This document shows, in pieces, positions 1 to 8,311 of a DNA stretch of 64,000 bases. The position numbers and the translations under genes are program-made. The number at the start of each line of letters is the position of its first letter. Positions within the stretch are counted from its first letter, which is position 1. The notes beneath the pieces are model-generated. The model was not told the DNA's origin, did not search any database, and worked only from the letters and a program-made list of their open reading frames with translations. This DNA comes from Pectinatus sp. (GTDB lineage: Bacteria > Bacillota > Negativicutes > Selenomonadales > Selenomonadaceae): the NCBI GenBank assembly GCA_020025135.1, contig JAHHSQ010000001.1, forward strand, positions 1 through 64,000, read 5' to 3'.

Positions 1-39
1 TGTGGAGAGATTTTGCTGAATGTCAGTAGCAAGAGTTAT

Positions 40-864
40 TTAGTGTTTATTAGGAGCGGAAGAAGTGGTTTGGCGGACAGCTTCATAGATGATAATAGCA
101 GCGGCAGAGGCTACATTTAACGATTCTGCTTGGCCATACATTGGTATTTCAAGGTGGGTATCAGCTAAAGAGAGGACAGCTGGAGAAATACCATTTCCTT
201 CATTGCCGAGAATGATTCCCAGAGGTAGATTAAATTTACTTTGATAGAGAGAAATACTCTGCTTAGATAATACGCCGGCGTAGAAACAAAGCGAGTATTG
301 TTCCTTAAGGGAAGTTAGTTGCTTGACAGTTACTTTCTCGACAATAGGGAGGTGAAAAAGCGAACCCATGGTCGCGCGAATTGTTTTTTCGGTAAAAATA
401 TCTGCTGTCCCTGTTAAGGCAATGATGCCAGAAAAACCAGCGGCATCAGCAGTACGAATAATGGTTCCTACATTTCCAGGGTCTTGTATGGCATCTAAGA
501 TGAGAAGTTTCGGTGGCTGTTTCGTTTGCTCTAAGGAATGGCAAAAATTTTCCCAAGATATGGGCGGTTTTTGGATAGTAGCAATCACGCCAGCTGGTGT
601 AGCAGTATCAGCTAATTTTTTTATCTGCTCATCTTCTAAGGAATAGCAAGGAATAGAATTTGCTGTTAATTTTTGTGCGAAATTCGAATAGCGTTCGTTT
701 TGGAGAGCTGGTTTAGTAAAAAAACAATTTTTGATTTGTGAAGTGGGGACCATTTCCAGAGTGCGAATACCTTCTACTAAAAAGGTATGATAAATTTCAC
801 GAAATTTCTTTTGTTTAAGGGAAAGGGTTTTTTTTAAGAGAGCTTTACTTATTGTAGGTAACAA
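40..864 (-). CDS. TrmH/SpoU-family RNA 2'-O-methyltransferase
   Basis: This 274-residue protein belongs to the SPOUT (TrmH/SpoU) family, which transfers a methyl group from S-adenosylmethionine to a ribose 2'-OH in rRNA or tRNA. The three family motifs are visible: NVGTIIRTAD (131-140), GNEGNGIS (220-227) and IPMYGQAESLNVASA (240-254), which together build the knotted cofactor site. The N-terminal 110 residues resemble the substrate-binding domain of the 23S rRNA methylases. The start is a TTG preceded by GGTGA. It lies just downstream of ruvA on the same strand. A second member of the family (rlmB) is at 39048-39848, so this one has a different, unknown target base. Confidence 0.88.
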   Translation of the reverse strand: MLPTISKALLKKTLSLKQKKFREIYHTFLVEGIRTLEMVPTSQIKNCFFTKPALQNERYSNFAQKLTANSIPCYSLEDEQIKKLADTATPAGVIATIQKPPISWENFCHSLEQTKQPPKLLILDAIQDPGNVGTIIRTADAAGFSGIIALTGTADIFTEKTIRATMGSLFHLPIVEKVTVKQLTSLKEQYSLCFYAGVLSKQSISLYQSKFNLPLGIILGNEGNGISPAVLSLADTHLEIPMYGQAESLNVASAAAIIIYEAVRQTTSSAPNKH

Positions 865-887
865 AAAATCACCGCTTTCTATTTATA

Positions 888-1472
888 TTAGAGGGGAGAG
901 AGCATTTTTAGGGCTGTTTTTATGATTTGGGCAGTATCAGAAGTGTCTGTTATTTTAGCGAGAGTAGCTTGTATTTCATTTTGTGAATAGCCGTAAAATA
1001 ATAATGCTTCTTTGGCGTCATTTAAATTATTAGTGATTGGTTGAACAGGTTTATCCGGCGAAGGGCAAATAATATCTGGCAATTTGTCTTTTAGCTCCAA
1101 AGCGATGCGTTGCGCAATTTTTTTCCCAATTCCTGGTACGGAAGAGAGTATTTTGATATTTTGACTTTGGATGGCTTGTATCAGTGGCTCATATTGCAAA
1201 TGAGAAAGAAGCTTTAGAGCAGCTTTCGGGCCAATTCCATTTACGGTGAGCAGTTGGCAGAATAAATCGTTTTCATCCGAATTGGCAAAGCCATAGAGGA
1301 CAAGGGCATCTTCGCGGACATCTAAGTAGGTATAAATGGTAACATTTTGTCCCAGTGTCAACTGTGCTGCCAATGTTTCCGTAATAGTGAGGCGATAGCC
1401 GACACCATGGACATTTAAAAAGCAGGTGTTGGGAAAGAGCGCTTCGACAGTACCTTGTAAAAAAGCAATCAT
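888..1472 (-). CDS. ruvA: Holliday junction branch migration protein RuvA
   Basis: RuvA, 194 residues, the usual family length, binds the four-way Holliday junction and loads the RuvB motor. The N-terminal OB fold starts MIAFLQGTVEAL. Two helix-hairpin-helix motifs follow at VNGIGPKAAL (77-86) and VPGIGKKIAQ (112-121), and the C-terminal ~50 residues form the RuvB-contacting domain. The open frame continues 64 codons further upstream to 1664, but that part has no RuvA similarity and the family start MIxxLxG fixes the start at 1472. ruvC lies upstream on the same strand. ruvB is not in the next position, where a TrmH methylase sits instead. Confidence 0.95.
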   Translation of the reverse strand: MIAFLQGTVEALFPNTCFLNVHGVGYRLTITETLAAQLTLGQNVTIYTYLDVREDALVLYGFANSDENDLFCQLLTVNGIGPKAALKLLSHLQYEPLIQAIQSQNIKILSSVPGIGKKIAQRIALELKDKLPDIICPSPDKPVQPITNNLNDAKEALLFYGYSQNEIQATLAKITDTSDTAQIIKTALKMLSPL

Positions 1473-2063
1473 GATAGTTTTACTACTCAAAATATAGTCA
1501 AAGTATCCGTAGAGAAAAATTTTATTTTTGTTATCATTTTGCTTTATAAGTACCCGCGATGAGTGTAATGACCAAAGAAATAAATCGCTTATTGACCAAT
1601 AATGATTTTTACTTTTTACCATCGTGGGGCATTTCATATTTTTAGATGCGTATTCGCAGGGCATTTTCTATTGATAGTAAGCTATAAATATATTTATAGT
1701 TTAAATTTTTCTCAGATATTTGAGGTGTCTGTGCTTATTTTATCGTGGTAAAATTTGCGTAATATTTAACTATTAGATGACATTTTAATTTATAGTCGAA
1801 GAACTGGATTATCGGTCAATCTCTTTCACGCTAATATTATTAAGTATTTGACACATCATTTATGCCGCGTATGTTGCGATTATGGATATTTTGACGAGTA
1901 GTCCCTCCTTTTTGGTTTATTTTTAATAAGAGCGAAAAAAATATTTGTGACTTCATTCAGGGATGTTCTTTTTGCTATATTATTAGGTATATTGGGAAAC
2001 TAGTATGTAGACATCAATTAAGTTATGCAATTAAATTTGGTAAAACAAGGGCTAGAAATGGCC
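1473..2063. other. 591-nt gap between ruvC and ruvA
   Basis: This gap is unusually long for the ruvC-ruvA pair, which is normally closely spaced. It is AT-rich and I recognise no gene in it. The 64-codon upstream extension of the ruvA frame (to 1664) has no recognisable content. The only recognisable item is a short plus-strand match to the 5' hairpin of the group I introns at about 1986-2012 (separate entry). Confidence 0.5.
1986..2012 (+). pseudogene. Possible relic of a group I intron 5' (P2) hairpin
   Basis: The plus strand here reads GTATATTGGGAAACTAGTAT, closely matching the hairpin that follows the guide sequence in the intact introns (for example CATATCGGGAAACTGGTATG in the intron at 31641). 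No P, Q, R or S core elements follow, so it cannot splice. It lies antisense to the flanking ruvC and ruvA genes, so it was not an intron of those. It is a short match and could be chance, but such a 20-base similarity to a repeated local element suggests a decayed copy. Confidence 0.4.
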
Positions 2064-2552
2064 TCATCTTCCCCCAAAATTGTTGTTGGTTAGATGCGTG
2101 GCGCAAATGGCGATGGCTAGAGCATCGGCAGTATCATCTGGTTTGGGTGGTGCTGGTAAATGTAGTAATTTGGTGACCATATAGATTACTTGCTCTTTGG
2201 AAGCTTTTCCGTAACCGACGACAGTTTGTTTGACTTGTAAGGGGGTTCTTTCTATTAGAGGAATATTATTTTGGGCGGCCGTTAATAGGATAACACCACG
2301 TGCTTGTCCCACTGGAATAGCCGTAGTGACATTGCGATTAAAAAATAGTTGCTCTACGCCCATGACATCTGGCTTATATTCTTTGATGAGGGCAGTTAAT
2401 TCAGTATGTATTTTCAATAAACGGTCTTCAGGTCGAGCTTTCGAACTAGTCAGGATAGAACCATAGTGGATGGCTCTTAGGTGAGAACTTTGTAATTCCA
2501 CTAGACCAAAACCGCAGATAGCTGTGCCAGGGTCGATTCCTAAGGCTAAGAT
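2064..2552 (-). CDS. ruvC: Crossover junction endodeoxyribonuclease RuvC, unclear start
   Basis: RuvC is the dimeric resolvase that cuts Holliday junctions brought by RuvAB. The acidic active site is visible: GIDPGT near the N terminus, GVEQLFFNRN in the middle, and DDTADALAIA near the end. The conserved frame extends upstream of the first ATG (2501) through LALGIDPGTAICGFG to an in-frame stop, with no ATG, GTG or TTG available. A GTG at 2558-2560 with a preceding AGGA lies in another frame and would join if one T were added to the ATTTTA run. Either there is a one-base deletion (real or a sequencing error) or a rare ATC start at 2552 is used. The coordinates given assume the ATC. Confidence 0.85.
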   Translation of the reverse strand: MLALGIDPGTAICGFGLVELQSSHLRAIHYGSILTSSKARPEDRLLKIHTELTALIKEYKPDVMGVEQLFFNRNVTTAIPVGQARGVILLTAAQNNIPLIERTPLQVKQTVVGYGKASKEQVIYMVTKLLHLPAPPKPDDTADALAIAICATHLTNNNFGGR

Positions 2553-2681
2553 AAAATCACGTCCTAACTTGAATAATTTTTAGGTATTAGGCTTATATAA
2601 AATTAATGTAATTACATGATAACAAGAAAAGTTATCGAACTCAATTAAATAAAGTGGAAGATTGCAAGCTTTTAGATAGAC

Positions 2682-2714
2682 AATGGCACCCCTTACAGGA
2701 CGAGGGGTGCCATT
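2682..2714 (-). terminator. Strong hairpin downstream of yebC
   Basis: A 12-bp perfect stem (AATGGCACCCCT with AGGGGTGCCATT) begins five bases after the yebC stop codon. There is no clear T tract after it on the minus strand, so it may act as an mRNA 3'-end stabiliser or attenuator between yebC and ruvC and not as a full terminator. Confidence 0.65.
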
Positions 2715-2718
2715 TATT

Positions 2719-3447
2719 TTATTCAGCAACTTCAAAATTCGTGTAGACGTTTTGAACATCATCGTGTTCTTCCAAACAATCTAAAAGGTTTTGCATGGTG
2801 GTAGCATCTTTGCCTTCTAACTTCATCATCGTGTCTGGCAACATGGTGACTTCGGCTTCTTCTGTTTGGATGTTGTTTTGTTCGAGCACTTCCGAGATAG
2901 CATCAAATTTGTCGGGGCTAGCGATGATTTCGAAATAACTTTCGTCTTCCTTGAAATCATCGGCGCCAGCATCGAGAGCTAGCATCATCAAATTATCACC
3001 ATCATTATAGGTTTCTTTGTCTACTACAAAGTAAGCTGTTTGTTTAAACATCCAGTTAACACAGCCTGTTTCACCGAGATTTCCACCGTGTTTGGAAAAG
3101 ATATGGCGAATTTCAGCAGCAGTGCGATTCCGGTTATCGGTCATGATATCTATCATAACGGCGCAACCACCAGGACCATATCCTTCATAGCGCAATTCTT
3201 CATAAGAGCTACCTTCAGTTGCTCCTAAGCCTTTTTGAATAGCTCTTTGGATATTGTCCTTAGGGATATTGTTAGCTTTAGCTTTAGAAAGAGCTAATTT
3301 TAGACGCATATTGCCGATAGGGTCGCTACCACCTAAGCGGACAGCAACAGTAATTTCGCGACCGATTTTTGTAGCAATTTTACCACGAATAGCATCGTTA
3401 GCTCCTTTTTTTCTCTTTATGTTGGCCCATTTAGAATGTCCTGACAT
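2719..3447 (-). CDS. yebC: YebC/PmpR family (TACO1-like) translation/regulatory protein
   Basis: This 242-residue protein starts MSGHSKWANIKRKKGANDA, the hallmark N terminus of the YebC/TACO1 family. It shows the conserved GYGPGG and NRNRTAAEIRH segments and the acidic C-terminal half. Members act in relieving ribosome stalling at proline-rich stretches and were earlier described as transcription regulators. An upstream ATG three codons earlier exists, but the spacing from AAGAGGTG favours 3447. yebC next to ruvC is a widespread arrangement. Confidence 0.95.
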   Translation of the reverse strand: MSGHSKWANIKRKKGANDAIRGKIATKIGREITVAVRLGGSDPIGNMRLKLALSKAKANNIPKDNIQRAIQKGLGATEGSSYEELRYEGYGPGGCAVMIDIMTDNRNRTAAEIRHIFSKHGGNLGETGCVNWMFKQTAYFVVDKETYNDGDNLMMLALDAGADDFKEDESYFEIIASPDKFDAISEVLEQNNIQTEEAEVTMLPDTMMKLEGKDATTMQNLLDCLEEHDDVQNVYTNFEVAE

Positions 3448-3492
3448 ATGCAACACCTCTTAAATAATTTGTTTATAGTTTATAAAATACAA

Positions 3493-5628
3493 TTACATTC
3501 CCTTATCGTTTTGTTCACCAGGTTTTGGTTGAACTGCCGGAGGACTATTAGGTACGGCCGGTTGTTCGTGTTGAGAATGTTTATGTGTATTACTGGAAGA
3601 AGAATTAGGAGAATTAGAATCTTCTGGTTTGGTGCTTTTTTTATCGCCGTTTTTAACATCCGTTTTATCTGCCTTGGCGGATTTATCCTTATCTTGGTTG
3701 GTGGCGTTATCTTTATCGTAAACGCTAGTAACATTTGTGACAGTATTTCCGCTATTATTTACGGCCACACCAGAGAAGTTGGCGACCGGTGTATTGGCGA
3801 GTGCTTTTATCATGAAGTTATGCCATATTTTAGCTGGGACAGTGCCACCGTATATACCAGGCATTGGCATATTATCATCTCCCCCCACCCAAACGGCAGT
3901 TACCAAATTCGGTGTGTAACCGATAAACCAGGCATTTTCAAAGTCATCTGTGGTACCAGTCTTGCCAGCGGCAGGACGGCCAATATTGGCTCTTCTACCT
4001 GTACCGTATTTGATGACGTCTTGTAGAATGTTAGTTACCAGATTAGCACTACGCGGAGAAATAGCCTGTACCTTTTGTGGCTGAGCTTCGTCAATGACCT
4101 GACCATTGCGGTCAAGTACTCTTATTATAGCTATCGGTTTAATATACACGCCATTGTTATCGAAGGCGGCATAAGCGGCTGCCATATCTATCGGGGTGAC
4201 ACCACGTGTTAAACCACCGAGTGCAGAGGCGAGGTTTAAATCGTTACTATCTCCCTGCATGACTAAGGTACTGATTCCTAAGCTCTGAGCAGTAGATAAA
4301 ACATTTTGGATGCCGAGAGAGTTAGCTAATTTTATAGTTGGTACATTTATAGAATAAGTGGCAATTTGTCGAATGCTGACTAAGCCGCGGAATGTTCGGT
4401 CATCATTTTGTGGTTGCCAATCACCGATTTTCAGCGGACTATCTTCAACAGTCGTACTAGGAGTCATGTTATTTTCAAAGGTAGTGGCAAAGACAAAAGG
4501 TTTAAAAGCAGAACCAGGTTGCCGTACGGCCATGATGGCACGATTAAATTGGTCATTACCTCTTCCGCCAATCATTGCTTCTATATAGCCATTGTGTGGG
4601 TTGATAGCGACTAATGCAACTTGGGGTTGTTCGAGGCCGGCGCTGTTTCTTTTTAAGTTAGGTAAAGCTTTGATAGCTTGTTCAGCGTCGTGCTGTTTAT
4701 TCAAATCTAGTGTAGTATAAATTTTTAAACCTTCGCGGTAAACTTTATCAGCACCATATTTATCAATCATTAGTTGAATAACATAGTTGACAAAATACGA
4801 TGTAGAATTATCTACATGTGCTTTGCGCGAGCGCAGATGTAAAGGTTCATTATTAGCTTGAATAAATTGGTCTTGGGTAATGTAGTTGTGTTTGAGCATT
4901 TGCTCTAAAACGACTGTTTTTCTCTTTTTGGCTGCTTCTAAATTGTTTAACGGAGAATAATAATTTGGACTGCGCGGAATACCTGCTAGCATGGCACATT
5001 CTGATAAATCTAGTTCAGATACATCTTTGCCGAAATAAGTTTGGGCAGCAGCTTGTACACCGTAAGCACCTTGCCCGAAATAGATTTGGTTGAGATACAT
5101 CTGTAAAATTTCTTTTTTGGTATAACGATGTTCTAATTGTAGAGCTAAAAATACTTCTTGTATTTTGCGTTTAAATGTTCTGTCTTGTGTCAAATAAGCA
5201 TTTTTAGCTAATTGTTGAGTAATAGTGCTACCACCTTCAGAGATGCTGCGGTGGGTAATATCTGCCCATAAGGCACGTAAAATGCCAATTGGGTCAATTC
5301 CACAGTGTTCATAAAAGCGGGTATCTTCATTGGCAATGAAGGCGTTTTGTAGATTTATCGGAATTTTTGATAAAGGGACGGGCACGCGATTTTCTACGGC
5401 ATGGACATTCTTTATCAATTTGCCATTGATATCGTAGATTTGTGAAGATGCTGCTGGTTGGATGGCCGAGAGGTCATCCTTAGTGTTGATAGTGGCGGTC
5501 AGAAATCCACAACCGACGCCGACGAGCATGACGACAAAGACAACTGAAGCGACTAGAAAAATTTTTGACCAAGAATGCTTAGGTTTAGGGCCACGTCGCT
5601 GCTGAGGTGCCTGTGTACCGGTGTTCAT
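3493..5628 (-). CDS. Class A penicillin-binding protein (PBP1A type)
   Basis: This bifunctional peptidoglycan synthase has 711 residues. A membrane anchor (about 23-45) is followed by a glycosyltransferase 51 domain with EDTRFYEH (101-108) and GGSTITQQLAKN, which polymerises lipid II. The transpeptidase domain shows the SxxK motif in PGSAFKPF, SIN in YSINVPT, and KTGTT. The last ~90 residues are a low-complexity tail rich in Asn, Ser, Lys and Pro, exposed outside the membrane. The start at 5628 is set by GGAGG five bases upstream of the ATG; an ATG four codons earlier overlaps that site. It is probably transcribed alone. Confidence 0.95.
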   Translation of the reverse strand: MNTGTQAPQQRRGPKPKHSWSKIFLVASVVFVVMLVGVGCGFLTATINTKDDLSAIQPAASSQIYDINGKLIKNVHAVENRVPVPLSKIPINLQNAFIANEDTRFYEHCGIDPIGILRALWADITHRSISEGGSTITQQLAKNAYLTQDRTFKRKIQEVFLALQLEHRYTKKEILQMYLNQIYFGQGAYGVQAAAQTYFGKDVSELDLSECAMLAGIPRSPNYYSPLNNLEAAKKRKTVVLEQMLKHNYITQDQFIQANNEPLHLRSRKAHVDNSTSYFVNYVIQLMIDKYGADKVYREGLKIYTTLDLNKQHDAEQAIKALPNLKRNSAGLEQPQVALVAINPHNGYIEAMIGGRGNDQFNRAIMAVRQPGSAFKPFVFATTFENNMTPSTTVEDSPLKIGDWQPQNDDRTFRGLVSIRQIATYSINVPTIKLANSLGIQNVLSTAQSLGISTLVMQGDSNDLNLASALGGLTRGVTPIDMAAAYAAFDNNGVYIKPIAIIRVLDRNGQVIDEAQPQKVQAISPRSANLVTNILQDVIKYGTGRRANIGRPAAGKTGTTDDFENAWFIGYTPNLVTAVWVGGDDNMPMPGIYGGTVPAKIWHNFMIKALANTPVANFSGVAVNNSGNTVTNVTSVYDKDNATNQDKDKSAKADKTDVKNGDKKSTKPEDSNSPNSSSSNTHKHSQHEQPAVPNSPPAVQPKPGEQNDKGM

Positions 5629-5703
5629 GAAAACCTCCAATATTTTTTAAGTTAAGTTTTATACAAATTTATAACACTATGTCATTATACAACAAAAATT
5701 GTA

Positions 5704-5745
5704 TTTGCATAGAACCAAGTTGAAAATGGTTCATTTCTATGCAAT
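5704..5745 (-). terminator. Imperfect hairpin downstream of mutS2
   Basis: Between mutS2 and the penicillin-binding protein gene, TTGCATAG and CTATGCAA pair around an inner AACCA/TGGTT stem. Read on the minus strand it is followed a few bases later by ATTTTTG, consistent with a terminator for mutS2. The rest of the 295-nt gap (5629-5923) holds nothing else I recognise. Confidence 0.5.
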
Positions 5746-5923
5746 CTATTCATAGTTATAAAGATTATCTTTAAAGGATTAATGCTATTTGGAGATATTG
5801 ATTTTCGCGTTGCTAAAATTGTATTTGTGTGTTAATTATCAATTTATATCTATTATATTGTATTCATATCTTTAAAAGCAATAAGCACTTATTGGGCGTA
5901 AATTCAATATAAAGAATAGATAT

Positions 5924-8293
5924 TTAGCCACGTAATGTGACGACAGTGGCCCCAGAACCTCCCTCGTTATTAGGAGCTAATTGGAAATTTTCTACGTGCT
6001 TATTGTTAGCAAGGAATTCTTGGATACCTTTGCGTAGAGCCCCTGTTCCTTTACCGTGAATGACGATTACCTGTTTAAGTCCGGCTAGTATGGCATCATC
6101 TAGGTATTTGTCTAGGATAATTTCAGCCTCGTTGACGAGAAGACCGCGGATGTCTAATTCACGCTTTATTGTGACATTCTTCTGCACAGAAGCGTAGTGG
6201 ACAGTGGAATGGGAAACTTCTTTGGGGGCAGATTTTGCGGGGCTTATAAAGAGGCACGCCTTGGGTTTTACTGTTGTTTTCAGGCTACCTAATTGTACGA
6301 CAATTTCGCGGTCATGAATTTCTACTACATTGCCAGTTTGTTGTAAATTTTTGACTAAAATGATGTCGCCGACATGGAGTTTTTTCATATCTATTGGTAC
6401 TCCATTAGGCACTTCTATGGAAGATTCGGCAGGTAAATTTTGGTAAGCTTGGCCGAGTAGTTGTCTAGCTTCGGCAATAGCTTGCTGTCGTTTGTGTGAA
6501 TTTGTTTCATTGAATTGCGCTTTGAGAGTCTTGATAATAGACTCTGCTTCGCGTTTGGCGTTACGTAAAAGGTGGGCGCAATCCTCTCTTGTTTTTTGGA
6601 GAGATTTTTGTCTGTTGTTTTTAAAATTATGTTCTTCGTGGAGGAATTTTTGCTTAGCTAGGCGTAGGTGGTATTCCTTTTCGCTTAATTGCCGATTTTT
6701 TTGTTCATAAGCTAGTTTTTCAGCTTCTAACGTGTTCAAAATTTCTGAGAAATCACTTTGATTTTCAGTTACTAATTCCTTGGCTCGAGAAATAATTTTT
6801 TCACTTAATCCTAGGCGGGAGCTGATGGTAAAAGCATTACTAGCACCTGGAATGCCGATAATAAGGCGATAAGTAGGTCGCAGTGTCTTTATGTCAAATT
6901 CTACGCAGGCATTTTCAATATTGGGGTGTGTGTAGGCAAATGTCTTTAATTCATTATAATGGGTAGTGGCTACAATAGAGGCATTTACCGAAATGAGCTG
7001 CTCTAAAATGGCCATGGCCAAAGCTGCACCTTCTTGAGGGTCAGTGCCAGAGCCCAGCTCATCGAGGAGGATGAGGTCATCTTTTTGGGCAGCATCAATG
7101 ATATTGATGATATGGCACATATGCGCAGAGAAGGTACTTAAACTTTGTTCTATGCTTTGCTCATCGCCAATATCGGCAAAAATATTTCGGTATACGGCCA
7201 ACTCAGAATCAACGTTGGCGGGGATAAAAAGACCTGATTGAGCCATTAAAACAACCAGACCCAATGTTTTAAGGGTAACAGTTTTACCGCCGGTATTAGG
7301 TCCTGTAATCAGTAAGGTGCGATAGCCTTTACCTAATTTGATATCTACTGGGACAGTAGTTTGTTCTTCCATCAAGGGATGGCGCACCTTTTTTAAGTCA
7401 GTGCTACCTTGCTGATTCATCGTTGGGCGAGTAGCGTGCATTGCTTTAGCTAATTTGGCACGGGAGATAATAAAGTCTAAAGTGCCAGCTAGCTGATAAT
7501 TGCCTTTTAGTGTTTCCGCTTCGCGCGCTACTTTAGCGGAAATAACTTGTAAAATGCGCGCGATTTCTCGCTTTTCACTTAATTGACATTGTCGAATATC
7601 GTTATTTAAATCAGTGACGGCGAGAGGCTCTATAAAAAGAGTAGACCCACTGGCAGATTGGTCATGAATGATACCTGGAAAAGCATGGCGATATTCTTGT
7701 TTTACGGGAATTACATAGCGGTCGGCGCGGATAGTGACGATATTTTCCTGAAAATATTTTTGCATTTCGTTATTGTGTAAAATATTGTCGAGAACACTTT
7801 TTAGGCGCATTTGAGAATGCTTAATTTCATGGCGAAGTCGGTTTAATTCTACACTGGCAGTATTACGGATAGCGCCATACTCATCAATGATGTTGTTGAT
7901 AGCATTTTCTAAATTACCGAGAATTTCTAATTGACTGCTATATGTCTTTAAAAGTGGGGCTGGCATTGGCAGGTCACGGAAAAAATGTTTTAATTGGCGA
8001 AAACCGTAGAGTGTGTGTTGTAATTGTGATAATTCTTCCTCTTTTAAACTGTGTCCAATTTGCACCCTTTTGAGAAGGGGCCGGATATCGTAAATACCGC
8101 CAAAAGGAGGGGTTTTTTCTTCTAAAACAGCATAAGCCTCTGCGGTTTCACTTAAATTTTGTTCAATGTAAGCAAAATCATCGCTTGGAGATAAAGATGA
8201 AGCTAGTTCCTTGCCACAGACCGTACTTGTTTGTGCACACAAAAGTTGGACTATATTTTGGTATTGAAGAATTCTTAAACTGGTTTTTTCCAT
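5924..8293 (-). CDS. mutS2: Endonuclease MutS2 (ribosome-collision/recombination MutS paralogue)
   Basis: MutS2, 789 residues, the normal family length. It has a core and clamp region, then the ABC-type ATPase with Walker A GPNTGGKT (about 330) and Walker B LDELGSGTDP. A long charged coiled-coil region follows, and the C-terminal Smr domain contains DIRGLLVNEAE and HGKGTGALRKG. The mismatch-recognition domain I of MutS is absent, as expected. Family members suppress recombination and/or split collided ribosomes. It is followed closely upstream by the U32 gene on the same strand (18-nt gap), suggesting cotranscription. Confidence 0.96.
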   Translation of the reverse strand: MEKTSLRILQYQNIVQLLCAQTSTVCGKELASSLSPSDDFAYIEQNLSETAEAYAVLEEKTPPFGGIYDIRPLLKRVQIGHSLKEEELSQLQHTLYGFRQLKHFFRDLPMPAPLLKTYSSQLEILGNLENAINNIIDEYGAIRNTASVELNRLRHEIKHSQMRLKSVLDNILHNNEMQKYFQENIVTIRADRYVIPVKQEYRHAFPGIIHDQSASGSTLFIEPLAVTDLNNDIRQCQLSEKREIARILQVISAKVAREAETLKGNYQLAGTLDFIISRAKLAKAMHATRPTMNQQGSTDLKKVRHPLMEEQTTVPVDIKLGKGYRTLLITGPNTGGKTVTLKTLGLVVLMAQSGLFIPANVDSELAVYRNIFADIGDEQSIEQSLSTFSAHMCHIINIIDAAQKDDLILLDELGSGTDPQEGAALAMAILEQLISVNASIVATTHYNELKTFAYTHPNIENACVEFDIKTLRPTYRLIIGIPGASNAFTISSRLGLSEKIISRAKELVTENQSDFSEILNTLEAEKLAYEQKNRQLSEKEYHLRLAKQKFLHEEHNFKNNRQKSLQKTREDCAHLLRNAKREAESIIKTLKAQFNETNSHKRQQAIAEARQLLGQAYQNLPAESSIEVPNGVPIDMKKLHVGDIILVKNLQQTGNVVEIHDREIVVQLGSLKTTVKPKACLFISPAKSAPKEVSHSTVHYASVQKNVTIKRELDIRGLLVNEAEIILDKYLDDAILAGLKQVIVIHGKGTGALRKGIQEFLANNKHVENFQLAPNNEGGSGATVVTLRG

Positions 8294-8311
8294 GAAACTG
8301 CCCTCTTTGTT

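Noticed and set aside
1473..1664. 64-codon N-terminal extension of RuvA
   Set aside because: RuvA proteins start at MIxxLxG, and the extension has no similarity or ribosome site support.
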